The notes: generated by a model from the letters alone, not told the origin. DNA of 64,000 bases from Microbacteriaceae bacterium (GCA_004297935.1 SCRE01000021.1:186001-250000), one strand, 5' to 3'; positions 1 to 8,317 are shown, counted from the stretch's first letter. Program-made: numbers and translations.

Positions 1-197
1 TCGAGCGCCCCCAGCGCGCGCTGCTCCGCCAATTCACCGCGCGCGACCCACGATCGAAAGACCGAAGTCGTTTCAGCGATTGCGAGGTGAGGCAGATGCA
101 GATTGTTGCGGTGTGCAGCCATAAGTTCTGAGGCGCGAAGTCCGAGAGTCGACCCGACGAGATATTCGGCCAGTGCAGAGGCGTCGACGATCAGCAC
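1..197 (-). CDS. vapC: VapC-type PIN-domain toxin, 3' part outside window
   Basis: Partial gene for a PIN-domain ribonuclease toxin. The minus-strand frame opens with GTG at 197-195 and begins (M)LIVDASALAEYL, the first beta strand and first acidic residue (VDAS) usual for VapC proteins. About 65 residues are visible; the remaining acidic active-site residues lie beyond the left edge. The GTG overlaps the TAG stop of the antitoxin gene by one base (TAGTG), so the pair is translationally coupled. VapC family members cleave tRNA or other RNA and are held inactive by the partner antitoxin; the target here cannot be told. Confidence 0.75.
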   Translation of the reverse strand, partial: MLIVDASALAEYLVGSTLGLRASELMAAHRNNLHLPHLAIAETTSVFRSWVARGELAEQRALGAL

Positions 198-430
198 TAT
201 GCAGCGTCGGTGGAACGTGCGTCACCCAGCAGTTCGGATGCCCGCGTCTGCGGATTCACAGCCCCACGCACCCGGATGCGTTCGGTCAACTCCTCGAGAC
301 TGGGACGGGCCACGCTCGCGGTGAGCTCCGAAAGCGCATACTCAGAGAGGCTCTGTGCCGCTGCAGCCGCGCGGACTTTGAGCACCCGCAACGTATCATC
401 CGGCACGTTCCTGATCTGCAAGCTTGTCAT
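197..430 (-). CDS. vapB: FitA/VapB-type ribbon-helix-helix antitoxin
   Basis: Small 77-residue antitoxin of the FitA-like ribbon-helix-helix group. The N-terminus MTSLQIRNVPDDTLRVLK is the typical DNA-binding strand and helix; the C-terminal part (LEELTERIRVRG and on) would wrap the PIN toxin. The start at 430 is preferred over an in-frame ATG at 448 because family members begin with MTxLxIRNxP and a GAGA stretch lies about 11 bases upstream. The gene directly precedes the PIN toxin. Such antitoxins normally repress their own operon; an AT-rich TGATCA-containing stretch just upstream (about 431-450) is a possible operator, unproven. Confidence 0.8.
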   Translation of the reverse strand: MTSLQIRNVPDDTLRVLKVRAAAAAQSLSEYALSELTASVARPSLEELTERIRVRGAVNPQTRASELLGDARSTDAA

Positions 431-514
431 GCATTGATCATATCTCACATGCGCATTGCATGCTATGGCGAAGCGCCTCTCCCAAAGGGCCTACGGATTG
501 TCCCCCGCCACAAA

Positions 515-565
515 TGGTGCGCAAAGTGCTCTGCGGGTCGGGGCAGCCGCGCAGTTTGCGCACCA
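515..565. repeat. Palindrome, 11-bp arms, upstream of nuclease gene
   Basis: TGGTGCGCAAA at 515-525 is repeated inverted as TTTGCGCACCA at 555-565. The right arm and its flank (TTTGCGCACCAGAAA) match, inverted, the left arm of the palindrome at 1798-1847, so the two flank the gene at 646-1740. The region between vapB and the nuclease gene is otherwise without coding signal. Confidence 0.75.
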
Positions 566-645
566 GAAAGCGCCCGAAGCGCCAGTGCAGCACGGCTTGT
601 GGATAACTTTGACGAGCCCACTCCAGAACGTGGCATCGTGCTGGC

Positions 646-1740
646 ATGCAGAAACCCGATACGCAGAGGCACGGCGCGCTTCCGCCCGAGCTGGGCACCT
701 CGTTCTCGGTCGCAGATGCGCGCAAGGCGGGTATCAAGTCAGGCCGCCTGCGTGGTGCGGACCTCTCCCGCCCGTTTCACGGGGTGCGTGCGATCACACC
801 CACTCCAGGGCAGAACACGCGCACGGCAGAGTCGCGCGGAGCCGGGCTCCGGACGAGCGGTGACGTCGAGGGTGGCAGCGGCATCGGCAGCAGCATCGGC
901 AGTGCAATCTTCACGGCAGCCGGCGCGAGCACCGCCGCCAAACGCGAGGAGAAGCGCAAGCTCAACGCACTCCATCTCGCGAAAATGTACGCGCTTCGCA
1001 TGCGCGAGTCCGAATTCTTCAGCCATGAGACGGCGGCATTGATCTGGGGTGCCCCGATGCCCACGCTCGTCGACGAGCAGCCGCATGTCAGCGTGTTTCG
1101 CTCCGATTCCGCTCCACGGAGTCGGAATATTCACGGGCATCGCGTCAGCCCCGGACTCGCCACTGCGGTCACGCACGACGACTTGCAGGTGGCCTCGGCC
1201 GCCACAACGTGGGCGATGCTCGGGCACCTACAACTGTTCGACCTCGTCGCAATCGGCGATTTCTTCGTGCGCGTCTGGCGCGAAGACGGCTACTTCCGCC
1301 CGAACGCCGGAACGGCGCCGCTCGCGACGCTCGAGCAGCTGGCCACGGCGACACTGACCGGCAAGCGAAGCGGCATCCGTAATCTGCGGCTCGCGCTGCC
1401 GCTGATTCGCACGGATGCGTGGTCGCGCACCGAAACCTGGACCCGACTCACCCTGACGGCCGCCGGGCTGCCGGAACCCGTTCTCAACCAAGATCAGTAC
1501 GACGGATGGGGTACCCACCTCGGCTGCATCGATCTCGCGTATCCGCAATTCAAGATCGCGATCGAATATCAGGGAATGCATCACGCGGGGCGGTACGCAC
1601 AAGACATCGACCGGGTAGAGGCACTGCGCTCCGCCGGGTGGATCGTAATACAAGTGGCCGCGCCGCTGCTGTTCACGCGTTCTGCCGAGCTCGTCCGGCG
1701 CGTCCGCGGGGCGCTCGTCAAGCGCGGGTGGCGCGATTGA
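646..1740 (+). CDS. wHTH (AbiEi-like) plus DUF559/VSR-like endonuclease-fold protein
   Basis: 364 residues. The N-terminal 60 or so residues (SVADARKAGIKSGRLRGADL ...HGVRAI) look like the winged-helix start of AbiEi-type proteins. The C-terminal part has the DUF559/VSR-like restriction-endonuclease fold: ...DLAYPQFKIAIEYQGMHH, with the E of IEYQG as likely catalytic residue, then DIDRVEALRSAGW, the usual D...R..L...GW pattern. Proteins of this layout are very common in actinobacteria, are often annotated hypothetical, and have been suspected of toxin-antitoxin or defence roles; function is not established. No partner toxin is adjacent. It stands alone, flanked by two related palindromes, and is convergent with rplL. 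The residues at 60-115 are poorly conserved Ala/Gly/Ser sequence. Confidence 0.65.
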   Translation: MQKPDTQRHGALPPELGTSFSVADARKAGIKSGRLRGADLSRPFHGVRAITPTPGQNTRTAESRGAGLRTSGDVEGGSGIGSSIGSAIFTAAGASTAAKREEKRKLNALHLAKMYALRMRESEFFSHETAALIWGAPMPTLVDEQPHVSVFRSDSAPRSRNIHGHRVSPGLATAVTHDDLQVASAATTWAMLGHLQLFDLVAIGDFFVRVWREDGYFRPNAGTAPLATLEQLATATLTGKRSGIRNLRLALPLIRTDAWSRTETWTRLTLTAAGLPEPVLNQDQYDGWGTHLGCIDLAYPQFKIAIEYQGMHHAGRYAQDIDRVEALRSAGWIVIQVAAPLLFTRSAELVRRVRGALVKRGWRD

Positions 1741-1797
1741 GCACAGTCGCACGGGCTTGGCATGAGCGCACGTGCGGGTCGGCTGAAGTCCAGTTTC

Positions 1798-1847
1798 TGG
1801 TGCGCAAAGTGCGCTTTGCCTCTCCTGCCACAGCACTTTGCGCACCA
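1798..1847. terminator. 15-bp perfect palindrome between convergent genes
   Basis: TGGTGCGCAAAGTGC (1798-1812) is repeated inverted at 1833-1847 with a 20-base loop. It lies between the convergent nuclease gene (stop 1740) and rplL (stop 1949), so it can act as a terminator in both directions. There is no long T run. It is related to the palindrome at 515-565. Confidence 0.65.
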
Positions 1848-1893
1848 CTTGTGTGGAAACGCTGCGGGCGCGCCGACCGCCCAGAATGCGAAC

Positions 1894-1923
1894 GGGCGCC
1901 GTCTCGGTGAAGAGACGACGCCC
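1894..1923 (-). terminator. rplJL operon terminator hairpin
   Basis: GGGCG-CCGTCTC pairs with GAGACG-ACGCCC around a short loop (GGTGAA), 26 bases downstream of the rplL stop codon on the minus strand. The GC-rich stem without a marked T tract is usual for actinobacterial terminators. Confidence 0.7.
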
Positions 1924-1948
1924 GGACAAACGCCGAACGGCGTGGGGA

Positions 1949-2338
1949 CTACTTGAGGGTGACGGTTGCGCCGGCCTCTTCGAGGGCAGCCTTTGCCTTC
2001 TCGGCGGCCTCCTTGTTCGCACCCTCCAGGACGGCCTTCGGGGCGCCGTCGACGACGGCCTTCGCCTCGCCGAGACCGAGGCTCGTCAGTTCGCGAACGG
2101 TCTTGATCACCTGGATCTTCTTGTCTCCCGCAGCCTCGAGGATGACGTCGAAAGAGTCCTTCTCCTCAACCTCTTCCTCGGCGGCGCCACCGCCGGCAGC
2201 AGCCGGGCCTGCGACGGCCACGGGAGCGGCAGCGGTGACCTCGAAGGTCTCCTCGAACGCCTTCACGAACTCGGAGAGCTCGATCAGGGTCAGGCCTTTG
2301 AACTGCTCGAGCAGTTCCTCAGTTGACAGCTTTGCCAT
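1949..2338 (-). CDS. rplL: 50S ribosomal protein L7/L12
   Basis: 129 residues, the normal length. The N-terminal dimerisation part ([20 protein letters not shown]) is followed by an Ala/Gly/Pro-rich hinge at about 36-52 and the C-terminal domain ([20 protein letters not shown] ... [19 protein letters not shown]) that recruits translation factors. Together with L10 it forms the ribosomal stalk. It follows rplJ with a gap of 109 bases and has a good ribosome-binding site (GGAGAAG) before the ATG. The pair is expected to be co-transcribed and to end at the hairpin at 1894-1923. Confidence 0.99.
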   Translation of the reverse strand: MAKLSTEELLEQFKGLTLIELSEFVKAFEETFEVTAAAPVAVAGPAAAGGGAAEEEVEEKDSFDVILEAAGDKKIQVIKTVRELTSLGLGEAKAVVDGAPKAVLEGANKEAAEKAKAALEEAGATVTLK

Positions 2339-2447
2339 TGTTTCTTCTCCTTGCGTTGTTTATGCCCTTCGAGACGCTCGTTGCGCGAGCTTCTCAGGGA
2401 CCGATTGCTATTTCCGACCCTTCGACGCGCGAAGGGTCGGAACGTTA

Positions 2448-2963
2448 CTAGCTCGCGGACTCCTGCTTCTCACGCAGTGCGTCGACCGTGCGAACGGCCT
2501 TCGACAGTGGTGCGTTGAACAGATATGCGGCTCCGAACAGCGAGGCCTTGAAGGCGCCGGCAAGCTTGGCCAGCAGCACTTCGCGGGACTCGAGGTCGGC
2601 GAGCTTGCCTACCTCTGCGGCGGTCAGCGGGTTACCGTCGAAGTAACCGCTCTTGATCACCAGGAGAGGGTGCGCCTTGGCAAAGGCACGCAGGCCCTTC
2701 GCGACGGCGACCGGGTCACCGTGTACGAATGCGATTGCGGATGGGCCGACGAGCTCGTCGTCGAATGACGAGATGCCGGCGGCATTCGCCGCAATCTTGG
2801 TCAGCGTGTTCTTCACCACGGCATAGGTCGCGTCTGCACTGATCGATGTGCGCAACTCCTTGAGCTGAGCAACAGTCAGACCGCGGTACTCGGTCAGCAG
2901 AACGGCGCTCGAGCTCTGGAACTTCTCCGTGAGTTCGGCAACCGAGGCTTCCTTGTTCGCCAT
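2448..2963 (-). CDS. rplJ: 50S ribosomal protein L10
   Basis: 171 residues. Begins [20 protein letters not shown] and contains the N-terminal 23S rRNA-binding domain followed by the C-terminal helix that carries L7/L12 dimers. The ATG at 2963 is chosen over the in-frame GTG at 2969 because AAGGAG at 2976-2971 is 7 bases from it and because homologues start MANKE. First gene of the rplJ-rplL operon. L10-L12 complexes repress this operon in many bacteria by binding the leader, and a terminator-like hairpin is present in this leader at 3042-3071. Confidence 0.99.
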   Translation of the reverse strand: MANKEASVAELTEKFQSSSAVLLTEYRGLTVAQLKELRTSISADATYAVVKNTLTKIAANAAGISSFDDELVGPSAIAFVHGDPVAVAKGLRAFAKAHPLLVIKSGYFDGNPLTAAEVGKLADLESREVLLAKLAGAFKASLFGAAYLFNAPLSKAVRTVDALREKQESAS

Positions 2964-3200
2964 GGCCACTCCTTATGGTTCGTGACGCAGTGCGGATGCA
3001 CCGCGCCGCCAGGGCCACCGGTCAGTCCGAGAACGAGCATGAAAAAAGCTCCATGCGCAGGGCACGGAGCTCGTCGATTGCGGATGTTTCCGCGGGGAGT
3101 TGCTTCACACACCTGCGCAGGTCGTCCGGCTCGACCTGCGTCGAGCAAGAACCTTCGATTGACGCATCCGCTTTCGCCGACACGCCAACGACCGGCGGTC
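2964..3200 (-). promoter_or_regulatory. rplJ leader region, candidate L10 autoregulatory leader
   Basis: The 349 bases between rplJ and the epimerase gene hold no convincing gene. On the minus strand there is a stem-loop at 3139-3117 (GCAGGTCG / CGACCTGC, 8-bp stem, 7-base loop), then an intrinsic terminator-like hairpin at 3071-3042, then about 80 bases to the rplJ start. This is the arrangement of a leader with an attenuator, known for L10 leaders in other phyla. A kink-turn L10 site could not be confirmed by eye. Confidence 0.5.
3042..3071 (-). terminator. Intrinsic terminator / attenuator in rplJ leader
   Basis: Read on the minus strand: AGCTCC, a 13-base loop, GGAGCT, then TTTTTT. The six-base stem with an uninterrupted T6 is one of the few classical Rho-independent signals in this GC-rich window. 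It may attenuate rplJL, or terminate transcripts from the epimerase gene that stops at 3313. Confidence 0.7.
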
Positions 3201-3312
3201 TTTGGCTTCATTCAGCGTACGGGATGCCGCGCCGCGCCGCAAATCGCGCCACCCCACCCACCCCGCCCGAAGTCCGCACCTCGGCGAAGGGTCTTGCATG
3301 GGTTTGGAGGTG

Positions 3313-4164
3313 CTACTGCGCGTCGCGCCAGGAGTGCTGCGGATCGAAGCCGAGCACACGCCGCGCCTTGTCGATCGACAGCATTGTGTCGTGTTCGCCG
3401 AGGTCGCCGCGCATCTGAACGCCGGGGAACACCTCGGCGACGAGCTCCGCGTTCGGTCGGCTCATCACGGTGTCGGCCGCGGCGATGATGAATCGCTCGA
3501 AACCGGTTGTCTGCAATTCGAGCGCCTTCTGCACGGCCTGCGCGCCGTCTCGACCGTCGATGTAACCCCAGAGGTTCCACTTGCGCAGCGTCGCGTCGGC
3601 GTCGAAGGCCGGGAAGGTGGCATAGTCCTCGTCGTCCATCACGTTCGAGAACCGCAGTGCGATGATCTTCAACTGCGGATCCCACCGCGTCAGCTGAATC
3701 GCCATCTGCTCCTCGAGGTGCTTGACGAGAGAGTAGGTCGACTCGGGGCGCGCGGCGTATTCTTCGTCGACGGGGATGTAGGGCGGTGGCACGTCGAACG
3801 GCAAGCCGAGCAGGGTCTCGCTCGACGCGTACACGATGTTGGAGATGCCGGCTCGCCTCGCAGCCTGGAAGACGTTGAACGTGCTCAGCAGATTGTTGTG
3901 GAACGTGGCGACATCGCTCAGGATGCCGGGTGCAGGGATGGCACCGAGATGCACGACCACGTCGTATCCGGATGCGTCGGCACCGTCGCGCACGCCGAAC
4001 AGCGCGTCGATGACCTGGCCGTAGTCGGTGAGATCGACCTTGAGGAATCCGGGGCCGCGAATGCCCGTCTGGTCCAGATTGGTCACGTCATGCCCGGCCT
4101 CGCCGAGCACTCTCACCACCGTGCGTCCAAGCTTTCCCGACCCGCCCGTTACCGCGATCTTCAT
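3313..4164 (-). CDS. NAD(P)-dependent epimerase/dehydratase (extended SDR)
   Basis: 283 residues from the ATG at 4164, which has GGAGG 7 bases upstream; the longer frame to 4308 would overlap the kinase tail region and lacks support. The N-terminus MKIAVTGGSGKLGRTVV is the nucleotide-binding TGxxGxxG motif, and ESTYSLVKHLEEQ holds the catalytic YxxxK pair. Asp at the end of beta 2 (NLDQTG) suggests NAD rather than NADP. Members act on nucleotide sugars, lactaldehyde-like compounds or sugar acids; the substrate cannot be assigned. It sits alone between the rplJ leader and the two-component system. Confidence 0.85.
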   Translation of the reverse strand: MKIAVTGGSGKLGRTVVRVLGEAGHDVTNLDQTGIRGPGFLKVDLTDYGQVIDALFGVRDGADASGYDVVVHLGAIPAPGILSDVATFHNNLLSTFNVFQAARRAGISNIVYASSETLLGLPFDVPPPYIPVDEEYAARPESTYSLVKHLEEQMAIQLTRWDPQLKIIALRFSNVMDDEDYATFPAFDADATLRKWNLWGYIDGRDGAQAVQKALELQTTGFERFIIAAADTVMSRPNAELVAEVFPGVQMRGDLGEHDTMLSIDKARRVLGFDPQHSWRDAQ

Positions 4165-4201
4165 GCGTGACCCTCCTTCAGCGTGTTCGGCCCCGAGTCT
4201 G

Positions 4202-5794
4202 TCACTGCGCGGCGACCCCGGTCTCGCCACGCTTGCTGGTCTCGATACGCTCGCCGGCGCTCGCCACTCGACCGACGACTTCGCCGACCGGCGCAAGCGG
4301 CAGCACAACCGTGAACGCTGTGCGGCCCGGCTCGCTTGCCACCGAGACGGTGCCCCTCTGAGCCGTGACGACGGCCTGAACGATGGCCAGGCCGAGGCCG
4401 GTGCTGCCGGTCTCGCGCGAGCGGGAACTGTCGCCGCGGGCGAAGCGCTCGAACAAGAGCGGCTTCAGCGCGTCGGGAATGCCGGGGCCGTCATCCAGCA
4501 CGGTCATCACGGCGTTCCCACCGTCGCAGGCAAGAGTCGCGGTGATCGATGTGCCGACCGGCGTGTGCACGCGCGCGTTCGCCAGCAGGTTGACGACGAC
4601 CTGATGCAGTCGCGGTTCGTCGCCTACCACTTCGACCGGCTCACCGGGCAACTCGATCGACCAGGCGTGATCGGGGCCGGCCGCGTGCGCGTCGGAGAGT
4701 GCATCGACAAGGAGCCGCGAGAGATCGACGGGCTCCCGCTTGAGCGCGCGGCCCTCGTCCAGGCGCGCCAGCAGCAGCAGATCTTCGACGATGCCCGTCA
4801 TCCGCTGCGCCTCGGATTCGATCCGGCCGAGTGAACGCACTGCCTCCTTCGGCAGCTCTTGTCGGGTGCGCCGGGTGAGCTCCGCGTAACCGCGGATCGA
4901 CGCAAGCGGCGTGCGCAGCTCATGGCTGGCATCCGCGACGAACTGGCGCACCTTGTTCTCGCTGGCCTGGCGCGCCGTCAGAGCGGATGCGACGTGGCCG
5001 AGCATCCGATTCAACGCGGCGCCGACACGCCCCACCTCGGTACGCGCGTTGGTGTCCTCGTCGCGCACGCGCACCGCGAGCGCGACCTCGCCGCGATCCA
5101 GCGGAAGCTCGGAGACCTCGGTCGCGGTTGCGGCAACGCGATCGAGGGGGCGCAGGGCCAGCCGCACGATCAGCAGGCCGACGGCCGCACCCACGAACAG
5201 CGCGATCAGCGTCACGACGCCGATGATCCAGCCGAGCTGAGCGACGGTGTTCTGGGACTCGCCCAGCGGCAGCCCGATCACGAGCTCGCTGTTATCGGTC
5301 AAGGAGACCGATACCATCCGATAGTCTCCAAGCGTGCCGCCGAGCGCGACACTCGTCGCCGCACCGTCGACCGGGAGGGCGACCAGTGCGGTCTTGCTCT
5401 GCGCCGAGATCGTCTGCGGTGCGATGTTGGCGCCGGCCCTGCTGACTCCCAGGTAGCTGGTGGCAACCACGTCGTCATTCACCACGACACTGACGAAGGT
5501 GCCGGGCACCTGGCCGGTCGCCCCGATGATGACGGTCGCGAGCTGGTCCGCCGTCGGATTCGCGCGCCGAATCGCCTCGATGGCCACGACCTGGCTGCGG
5601 TGACCGGCCTCGTTCAACTGGACGTCGAGCCGGCCGATCAGATAGTTCTCCAGAAAGAGCACGCTGACCAGCCCGATGATCAGGCCGAGTACTGCGAGTA
5701 ACGCCACGACGGCGAGCACGAGTCGCCTGCGCAGCGTCCACGAACGAAACGGATCTCGTAGCCGCCGCGCCCAGATCGACGCGGCTGGGGTCAT
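4202..5794 (-). CDS. HAMP-domain sensor histidine kinase
   Basis: 530 residues. Transmembrane helix at about 24-47, extracytoplasmic sensor about 48-185, second helix about 188-212, HAMP about 212-265. The dimerisation box VADASHELRTPLASI gives phospho-acceptor His291; N box LLANARVHTP about 404-412; G boxes DDGPGIP and GSTGLGLA near 434-470. It overlaps the response regulator gene by 4 bases (ATGA). The layout resembles TcrY/MprB-type kinases. Oddity: roughly residues 508-519 near the C-terminus are encoded by a dispersed REP-like element (4238-4272), after the end of the ATPase fold, so the original stop was probably upstream. Confidence 0.93.
   Translation of the reverse strand: MTPAASIWARRLRDPFRSWTLRRRLVLAVVALLAVLGLIIGLVSVLFLENYLIGRLDVQLNEAGHRSQVVAIEAIRRANPTADQLATVIIGATGQVPGTFVSVVVNDDVVATSYLGVSRAGANIAPQTISAQSKTALVALPVDGAATSVALGGTLGDYRMVSVSLTDNSELVIGLPLGESQNTVAQLGWIIGVVTLIALFVGAAVGLLIVRLALRPLDRVAATATEVSELPLDRGEVALAVRVRDEDTNARTEVGRVGAALNRMLGHVASALTARQASENKVRQFVADASHELRTPLASIRGYAELTRRTRQELPKEAVRSLGRIESEAQRMTGIVEDLLLLARLDEGRALKREPVDLSRLLVDALSDAHAAGPDHAWSIELPGEPVEVVGDEPRLHQVVVNLLANARVHTPVGTSITATLACDGGNAVMTVLDDGPGIPDALKPLLFERFARGDSSRSRETGSTGLGLAIVQAVVTAQRGTVSVASEPGRTAFTVVLPLAPVGEVVGRVASAGERIETSKRGETGVAAQ
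4238..4272. repeat. REP-like element inside the kinase gene
   Basis: Plus strand reads GGTCTCGATACGCTCGCC...CACTCGACC, the same pattern as the intergenic elements at 8318, 18704, 34821, 62287 and 62904. Here it is translated as the tail of the histidine kinase. Confidence 0.75.
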
Positions 5795-6552
5795 TCCACC
5801 GCCTTGATCATGTACCCGGCGCCGCGCACCGTGTGGATCATGGCAGGATGACCGGCGTCGATCTTCTTGCGCAGATAGGAGATGTACAGCTCGACCACAC
5901 TTGAGGTACCGCCGAAGTCATAACTCCACACGCGATCGAGGATCTGTGCCTTGCTCAGCACGCGGCGCGGATTGCGCATCAGGAAGCGCAGCAGTTCGAA
6001 CTCGGTGGCGGTCAGTGAGACCGGTTCGCCGGCTCGCTCCACCTCATAGCTGTCCTCGTCGAGCATCAGGTCACCGACGACGATGCGCGGGTCGGTCGAG
6101 TCCGCGACGAGCACGCGCGAACGGCGCAGGAGGCTGCGCAGGCGGGCAACGAGTTCTTCAAGACTGAACGGCTTCGTCACGTAGTCGTCACCGCCCGCGG
6201 TGAGGCCGGCAATGCGATCGTCGAGGGAATCCTTCGCCGTCAGGAACAGCACCGGCGTCTCGCCACCGTTCTCGCGCATCCTGCTGAGCACGCTGAGTCC
6301 ATCGATGTCCGGCAGCATGATGTCGAGCACCACGGCATCCGGCCGGAACTCACGTGCCGTGGTCAGCGCCTGCTGGCCGGTGGAAGCCGTGCGCACATCC
6401 CATCCCTCGTAGCGCAACGCCATGTGCAGCAGGTCGGTCAGGGTGCGCTCGTCGTCCACGACGAGCACGCGGATGGCGGAACCGTCCGGGTGTCGCAGCA
6501 GTCCGCGCGGTTCGGCCGCAGTTCGCCCTGAAGTTGCAGCATCGTTGGTCAT
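5791..6552 (-). CDS. OmpR/PhoB-family response regulator
   Basis: 253 residues. Receiver domain about 27-140 with acidic pocket VVDDE, phosphorylation site VVLDIMLPD (Asp77), LTAKD (Thr105) and YVTKPF (Lys127). C-terminal winged helix with LTATEFELLRFLMRNPRRVL and the SYLRKKID...TVRGAGYMI wing. An N-terminal extension of about 26 residues is unlike the minimal family start. It is the first gene of the two-gene regulatory operon and is divergent from an ABC exporter, which is its most likely target. Confidence 0.95.
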   Translation of the reverse strand: MTNDAATSGRTAAEPRGLLRHPDGSAIRVLVVDDERTLTDLLHMALRYEGWDVRTASTGQQALTTAREFRPDAVVLDIMLPDIDGLSVLSRMRENGGETPVLFLTAKDSLDDRIAGLTAGGDDYVTKPFSLEELVARLRSLLRRSRVLVADSTDPRIVVGDLMLDEDSYEVERAGEPVSLTATEFELLRFLMRNPRRVLSKAQILDRVWSYDFGGTSSVVELYISYLRKKIDAGHPAMIHTVRGAGYMIKAVE

Positions 6553-6776
6553 GACCTCATTATCTTCCGCGCAGTCTGGGTTTACTATCCGTTTTGTATG
6601 CGAGTCATGAGAAAACTCACAGCCTTCGATCCGTCACTGCATGCAGCACATCCCGCGCGCATCCACTCGGCACATCCATAACCGGGCCACAGCCGCGCCA
6701 CAACGGTGCCACGTAATCCTGACCCTGACCGCGGTCGATGCCCCTGCGACCGCGTCGGAAGCATCAAGGAGCCTCA

Positions 6777-8309
6777 ATGTTCGGAATCTATCTGCGTCGC
6801 GAACTCGTGAACAGACGAAAGCAGACCATCATCATCGCGATCGGCATGGCGCTGGCGATCGCGCTCGTGATCACCGTGAACGCGGTGTCCGCCGGGGTGA
6901 AAGACGCGCAGGCACACGTGCTTCAATCCGTCTACGGCGTCGGCACCGACATCACGGTCACTCAGCCGGTCACGGCCGCGAGCGGACAGGCCGGATTCGG
7001 CGCAGGGCCCAACGGGACGGGCAGGCGGTTCGACTTCGGCGCAGGAGCGGGCACATCCAGCGGCGGAAGCCGCACGATCAACACGTCGCGCCTGGCCGTC
7101 AGCCCGGGCACCCAGACCCTGGCCGCGACCGACCTGACGAAAGTCAAGGCCGTTTCCGGCGTCGCCTCCGCCGCATCGGCGCTGACGCTCACCAACACGA
7201 CGTTCAACGGCACGCTGCCGAATTTCCAGCAGGACCGCTCCCGCGGCGCGGCCGGCGGTTCGACGCCTGCACCGACCGGCGGGACGGACGGCGCAGGAGG
7301 CAGCTCATTCAACGTCAGCGCGTTCAGCGTGATCGGAATCAACCCCGCAGCGGATGCCGTCGGCCCGCTTTCCGCAGCGACGCTCTCGTCCGGTCGCACC
7401 CTGACGAAGGCGGATGACGGCAAGGACGTCGCGATGCTCGACTCGAGCTACGCGAAGACCGCGAAACTGGCTGTCGGCGACACCATCACGATCGGCGGCA
7501 CCGGCTTCAACGTGGTCGGACTGGTAACCGCGACCGGCTCGGACGCTCAGACGGCGGCCAACGCGTACATCCCGTTGGACGTGGCTCAGACGCTCGCCGG
7601 CGAGGCGGGCCACGTGACGGACATCTACGTCACGGCCGCGTCCTCCGCCGACGTCGGCCAACTGCAGACCGCGCTGCAGAAGGCGCTCCCGAAGGCGACG
7701 GTGAGCACGCAGGCCGACCTGGCCTCCAGCGTGTCCGGCTCCCTCGGCACCGCCAGCCAGTTGCTGTCGAATCTTGGAACCTGGCTCTCGCTGATCGTTC
7801 TGGCTGCAGCATTCCTGATCGCGATCCTGTTCACGGTATCCGGCGTCACTCGCCGCACCCGCGAGTTCGGCACCCTCAAGGCGATCGGCTGGACGAACCG
7901 GCGCATCGTCGGCCAGGTCGCCGGCGAGTCCACGGTGCAGGCTCTCATCGGCGGAGTCATCGGCGTCGCCGTCGGCCTGGTCAGTGTTCTGATCGTCAAT
8001 TGGGTGGCGCCCACGCTTTCCGGCAGCACCACGCAGAACAACGGTTTCGCGCAGGCGGCGGGGCGACTCGGTCGACTGGCGACCAGAGGCGCAGGCGGCA
8101 CGGGCGGGGTGGGTGTCGGCGGCGGGTTCGGCGGGGCGGGCCGCGCCACGGCATCCTCCGTCAACGTCGTGCTGAACGCACCGGTCACCGTCTGGATCAT
8201 CGTCATCGCCGTCGGGCTCGCAGTGCTCGGCGGTCTGCTCGCCGGAGCGATCGGCGGATGGCGCGCCTCGCGTCTGCGCCCGGCCGAGGCACTGCGTTCG
8301 GTCGCGTAA
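6777..8309 (+). CDS. FtsX/MacB-type ABC transporter permease
   Basis: 510 residues from the ATG at 6777 (AAGGAG at 6766-6771). One membrane helix near the N-terminus (QTIIIAIGMALAIALVITV), a large extracytoplasmic domain of about 300 residues with Gly/Ser-rich stretches, then three C-terminal helices (SLIVLAAAFLIAILFTV; VAVGLVSVLIVNWV; VWIIVIAVGLAVLGG), the topology of MacB/FtsX permeases. A Gly-rich loop (about 425-455) lies between helices 3 and 4. The ATP-binding partner follows at 8385. Such pairs export peptides or lipoproteins or act mechanically on envelope enzymes, and are often controlled by an adjacent two-component system. Confidence 0.9.
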   Translation: MFGIYLRRELVNRRKQTIIIAIGMALAIALVITVNAVSAGVKDAQAHVLQSVYGVGTDITVTQPVTAASGQAGFGAGPNGTGRRFDFGAGAGTSSGGSRTINTSRLAVSPGTQTLAATDLTKVKAVSGVASAASALTLTNTTFNGTLPNFQQDRSRGAAGGSTPAPTGGTDGAGGSSFNVSAFSVIGINPAADAVGPLSAATLSSGRTLTKADDGKDVAMLDSSYAKTAKLAVGDTITIGGTGFNVVGLVTATGSDAQTAANAYIPLDVAQTLAGEAGHVTDIYVTAASSADVGQLQTALQKALPKATVSTQADLASSVSGSLGTASQLLSNLGTWLSLIVLAAAFLIAILFTVSGVTRRTREFGTLKAIGWTNRRIVGQVAGESTVQALIGGVIGVAVGLVSVLIVNWVAPTLSGSTTQNNGFAQAAGRLGRLATRGAGGTGGVGVGGGFGGAGRATASSVNVVLNAPVTVWIIVIAVGLAVLGGLLAGAIGGWRASRLRPAEALRSVA

Positions 8310-8317
8310 CCCCCGTT

